NCBI GenBank assembly: GCA_937996605.1
Contig: CALKVB010000521.1
Span: 1-7,476 of the forward strand
Origin: an uncultured Oxalobacteraceae bacterium
GTDB taxonomy: Bacteria; Pseudomonadota; Gammaproteobacteria; Burkholderiales; Burkholderiaceae_D
DNA: 7,476 nucleotides
Reading direction: 5' to 3'
How positions within the stretch are numbered: position 1 is the first letter of the stretch; every line of letters begins with the position of its first letter. The position numbers were made by a program, and so were the translations under genes. Shown here piece after piece: positions 6,368 through 7,476 of the stretch. The notes beneath the pieces are model-generated. The model saw only the letters and a list, made by a program, of their open reading frames with translations, was not told where the DNA came from and searched no databases.

Positions 6368-6395
6368 TTTATGATTTTGATTAGGCTGTGTTCAA
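6368..6395 (-). promoter_or_regulatory. Possible promoter of the yqhA-like/fumA/murI operon
   Basis: On the minus strand, TTGAAC (6390-6395) is followed after 16 nt by CATAAA (6368-6373) in a very A+T-rich stretch. A transcript would start near 6361, leaving a leader of about 25 nt that contains the AAGAGG ribosome binding site. Each box matches consensus at four of six positions, so this is only a candidate. Confidence 0.35.
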
Positions 6396-6510
6396 GTACG
6401 AAGTGCCCAGAAAAAAAGATCGTAAAATATGATTTTTGCTACACAAAGTGCAGCAGCATTTTACACCGATGTGCTTTAGATGTCTTCGCCTAGCGCTATT
6501 TGTCAAATGC

Positions 6511-6524
6511 TTGCGTTAGATCAA
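6511..6524 (+). promoter_or_regulatory. FNR/Anr-like half-degenerate box TTGCG-TTAG-ATCAA
   Basis: TTGCG-N4-ATCAA agrees with the FNR/Anr consensus TTGAT-N4-ATCAA at eight of ten specified bases, the right half-site being perfect. It lies in the acs/fumA divergent region, where oxygen control would make sense because class I fumarase is oxygen-labile. The match is seen; binding is inferred, and such sites occur by chance. Confidence 0.3.
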
Positions 6525-6529
6525 ACAAA

Positions 6530-6557
6530 ACTGGCCTCACTAAGTAGTAATACCAGT
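6530..6557. promoter_or_regulatory. 28-bp nested dyad, candidate operator for acs
   Basis: ACTGG (6530-6534) and CCAGT (6553-6557) flank ACTA (6539-6542) and TAGT (6545-6548). Both pairs share one centre of symmetry between 6543 and 6544, with N4 spacers on each side and AG in the middle. This is the form expected for a dimeric regulator. The centre is about 60 nt upstream of the transcript start predicted from the TAGAAT box, a usual activator position. The regulator is unknown. Confidence 0.45.
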
Positions 6558-6567
6558 GATTTAAAAA

Positions 6568-6596
6568 TAGCTTTTTTGGACGTCTAGCCTTAGAAT
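6568..6596 (+). promoter_or_regulatory. Possible acs promoter with weak -35
   Basis: TAGAAT (6591-6596) matches the -10 consensus at five of six positions. Seventeen nt upstream is TAGCTT (6568-6573), a poor -35, as expected if an activator is needed. The transcript would begin near 6603 and carry a leader of about 130 nt that includes the whole inverted-repeat element. Candidate only. Confidence 0.35.
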
Positions 6597-6618
6597 CATT
6601 GTCAAAAAACAAGAAGCG

Positions 6619-6717
6619 GTGAATATCAAAAAGCTTTGAAGTCGATTCGGCAAATATTCGTCGAGGTCACTGCCTTTGGCAGAAGTCCTTATGATGACGA
6701 GGCTTTTTGATATTCAC
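6619..6717 (+). repeat. 99-nt element bounded by a perfect 16-bp inverted repeat, in the acs leader
   Basis: GTGAATATCAAAAAGC (6619-6634) is matched exactly by its reverse complement (6702-6717). Inside, TCGTC (6658-6662) can pair with GACGA (6696-6700), AGG (6664-6666) with CCT (6687-6689), and CTGCC (6670-6674) with GGCAG (6678-6682) around a TTT loop, so the RNA could form one long, branched hairpin. The helix ends 8 nt before the acs GGAGA ribosome binding site, leaving that site free. No T-run follows on the plus strand, so it is not an intrinsic terminator. No flanking target duplication is evident. Confidence 0.75.
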
Positions 6718-6735
6718 AACAGCATGGAGACAACT

Positions 6736-7476
6736 ATGTCGGATCAAGAAGTCAAAACTGAATCACGGGTATTTCCTCCGCCGGTAGCGTTTGCGGCAAA
6801 TGCAGCTATTTCTGGGATGGATGCGTATAACGCTCTATGCGCTGAAGCGGCTGCAGATTACGAAGGCTTTTGGGCCAAGTTGGCGCGCGAAAACCTCCAT
6901 TGGAATAAACCTTTCTCCACAGTTCTCGATGAATCCGAAGCACCATTGTACAAATGGTTTGATGACGGTCTCCTTAATGTTTCTTACAACTGTCTTGACG
7001 TCAATATTCAAAAAGGACTAGGCGACAAAACAGCCATTATTTTTGAAGCCGATGGCGGCGACGTCACTAATGTTAGCTATAAAGATTTGCATGCAAAAGT
7101 ATGCCAATTCGCTAATGGTTTGCGCTCGCTTGGCGTGAAAAAGGGCGACCGTGTAGTCATCTACATGCCGATGTCGGTTGAGGGTGTGGTCGCAATGCAA
7201 GCCTGTGCTCGTATTGGTGCGACACATTCTGTCGTATTCGGTGGCTTCTCCGCTAAATCTTTGCAAGAACGTATAGTGGACGTCGGAGCCACGCTCGTCA
7301 TTACAGCCGACGAGCAGGTTCGTGGTGGTAAGCAATTGCCTTTAAAAGCGATTGTTGACGAAGCCTTAGGTCTGGGCGATTGCGAAAAAGTTTCTAAAGT
7401 TGTGGTCTACAAACGCACTGGCGGCAACGCCCCATTTAATGCAGAACGCGATTTGTGGATGCATGATTTGGTTGCA
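6736..7476 (+). CDS. acs: Acetyl-CoA synthetase (AMP-forming), N-terminal part, truncated by window edge
   Basis: The first 247 residues of a protein that should be about 650 long, open to the right edge. Acs activates acetate to acetyl-AMP and then acetyl-CoA, feeding the TCA and glyoxylate cycles. Visible are the ACAS N-terminal domain (~30-95: YNALCAEAAADYEGFWAKLA, then LHWNKPF and LYKWFDDGLLNVSYNCLD) and the start of the adenylate-forming domain (~100-247): VSYKDLHAKVCQFANGLRSL at 113-132, GDRVVIYMPMS at 137-147, ARIGATHSVVFGGFSAKSL at 158-176, and ADEQVRGGK at 191-199, corresponding to the CoA-contact loop of known Acs. The AMP-binding signature and the regulatory acetylated lysine lie beyond the window. 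The start at 6736 has GGAGA 5 nt upstream; in-frame ATGs at 6691 and 6724 lack good ribosome binding sites. Divergent from the fumarase operon. Confidence 0.93.
   Translation, partial: MSDQEVKTESRVFPPPVAFAANAAISGMDAYNALCAEAAADYEGFWAKLARENLHWNKPFSTVLDESEAPLYKWFDDGLLNVSYNCLDVNIQKGLGDKTAIIFEADGGDVTNVSYKDLHAKVCQFANGLRSLGVKKGDRVVIYMPMSVEGVVAMQACARIGATHSVVFGGFSAKSLQERIVDVGATLVITADEQVRGGKQLPLKAIVDEALGLGDCEKVSKVVVYKRTGGNAPFNAERDLWMHDLVA

Larger units (their letters stand above)
6337..6735. other. 399-nt divergent regulatory region between the fumarase operon and acs
   Basis: No credible gene is visible. From left to right it holds the candidate minus-strand promoter (6368-6395), a cluster of palindromes (TAGCGCTA 6491-6498; ATTTGTCAAAT 6498-6508; an FNR-like box 6511-6524; a nested dyad 6530-6557), a possible acs promoter (6568-6596), a 99-nt inverted-repeat element (6619-6717) and the acs ribosome binding site. 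It must control both directions, each toward a TCA/acetate-related gene. Confidence 0.7.

Noticed and set aside
6437..6456. Word TGCTACACAA near TGCAGCA, also found by the hydrolase promoter (minus strand, 390-399)
   Set aside because: A shared 10-mer is expected many times by chance in a window of this size, so no common regulator is claimed.
6429..6479. Possible 16-residue upstream ORF (ATG at 6429) in the acs upstream region
   Set aside because: No Shine-Dalgarno precedes it, and it lies upstream of the proposed acs transcript start.
6600..6605. Perfect minus-strand -35 hexamer TTGACA
   Set aside because: No acceptable -10 lies 16-18 nt downstream on that strand.
6691..6735. In-frame ATGs at 6691 and 6724 as alternative acs starts
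   Set aside because: Neither has a good ribosome binding site. The ATG at 6736 has GGAGA at proper spacing and gives an Acs-like N-terminus (MSDQ).

Overview
The window looks like ordinary chromosomal DNA from a betaproteobacterium of the Burkholderiales, most likely an Oxalobacteraceae member of the Undibacterium type. This rests on the moderate G+C, the TyrB- and Acs-like sequences, and the gene set; it is an inference from protein character, not a database match. I see no phage, insertion sequence, CRISPR array, tRNA or rRNA gene. All complete genes have intact reading frames.

Layout. (1) Positions 1-305, minus strand: N-terminal part of a secreted alpha/beta-hydrolase, cut by the window edge, with its own promoter region. 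(2) Positions 615-1450, minus strand: a two-gene operon of small proteins, a DUF1428/YbaA-like protein followed by a PhnB-like VOC-fold protein. It has a good promoter and a long stem-loop after the last stop. (3) Positions 2020-3213, plus strand: tyrB, an aromatic-amino-acid aminotransferase, ending in a bidirectional intrinsic terminator. (4) Positions 3285-6336, minus strand: a compact operon of a YqhA-like (UPF0114) membrane protein, a class I [4Fe-4S] fumarase (fumA) and glutamate racemase (murI), which converges on tyrB and shares its terminator. (5) From 6736 to the end, plus strand: the first 247 codons of acs (acetyl-CoA synthetase), divergent from the fumarase operon.

Metabolically, acs and fumA feed and run the TCA cycle, tyrB does terminal transamination of Phe/Tyr (and probably Asp/Glu exchange), and murI diverts L-glutamate to D-glutamate for peptidoglycan.

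I found no convincing new multi-gene system. The most interesting signals are non-coding. The acs upstream region holds a cluster of dyads at 6491-6557, followed by a 99-nt element at 6619-6717 bounded by a perfect 16-bp inverted repeat just before the ribosome binding site. A perfect 12-bp hairpin lies inside the start of murI. An 11-bp inverted repeat carries the -35 box of the hydrolase promoter.
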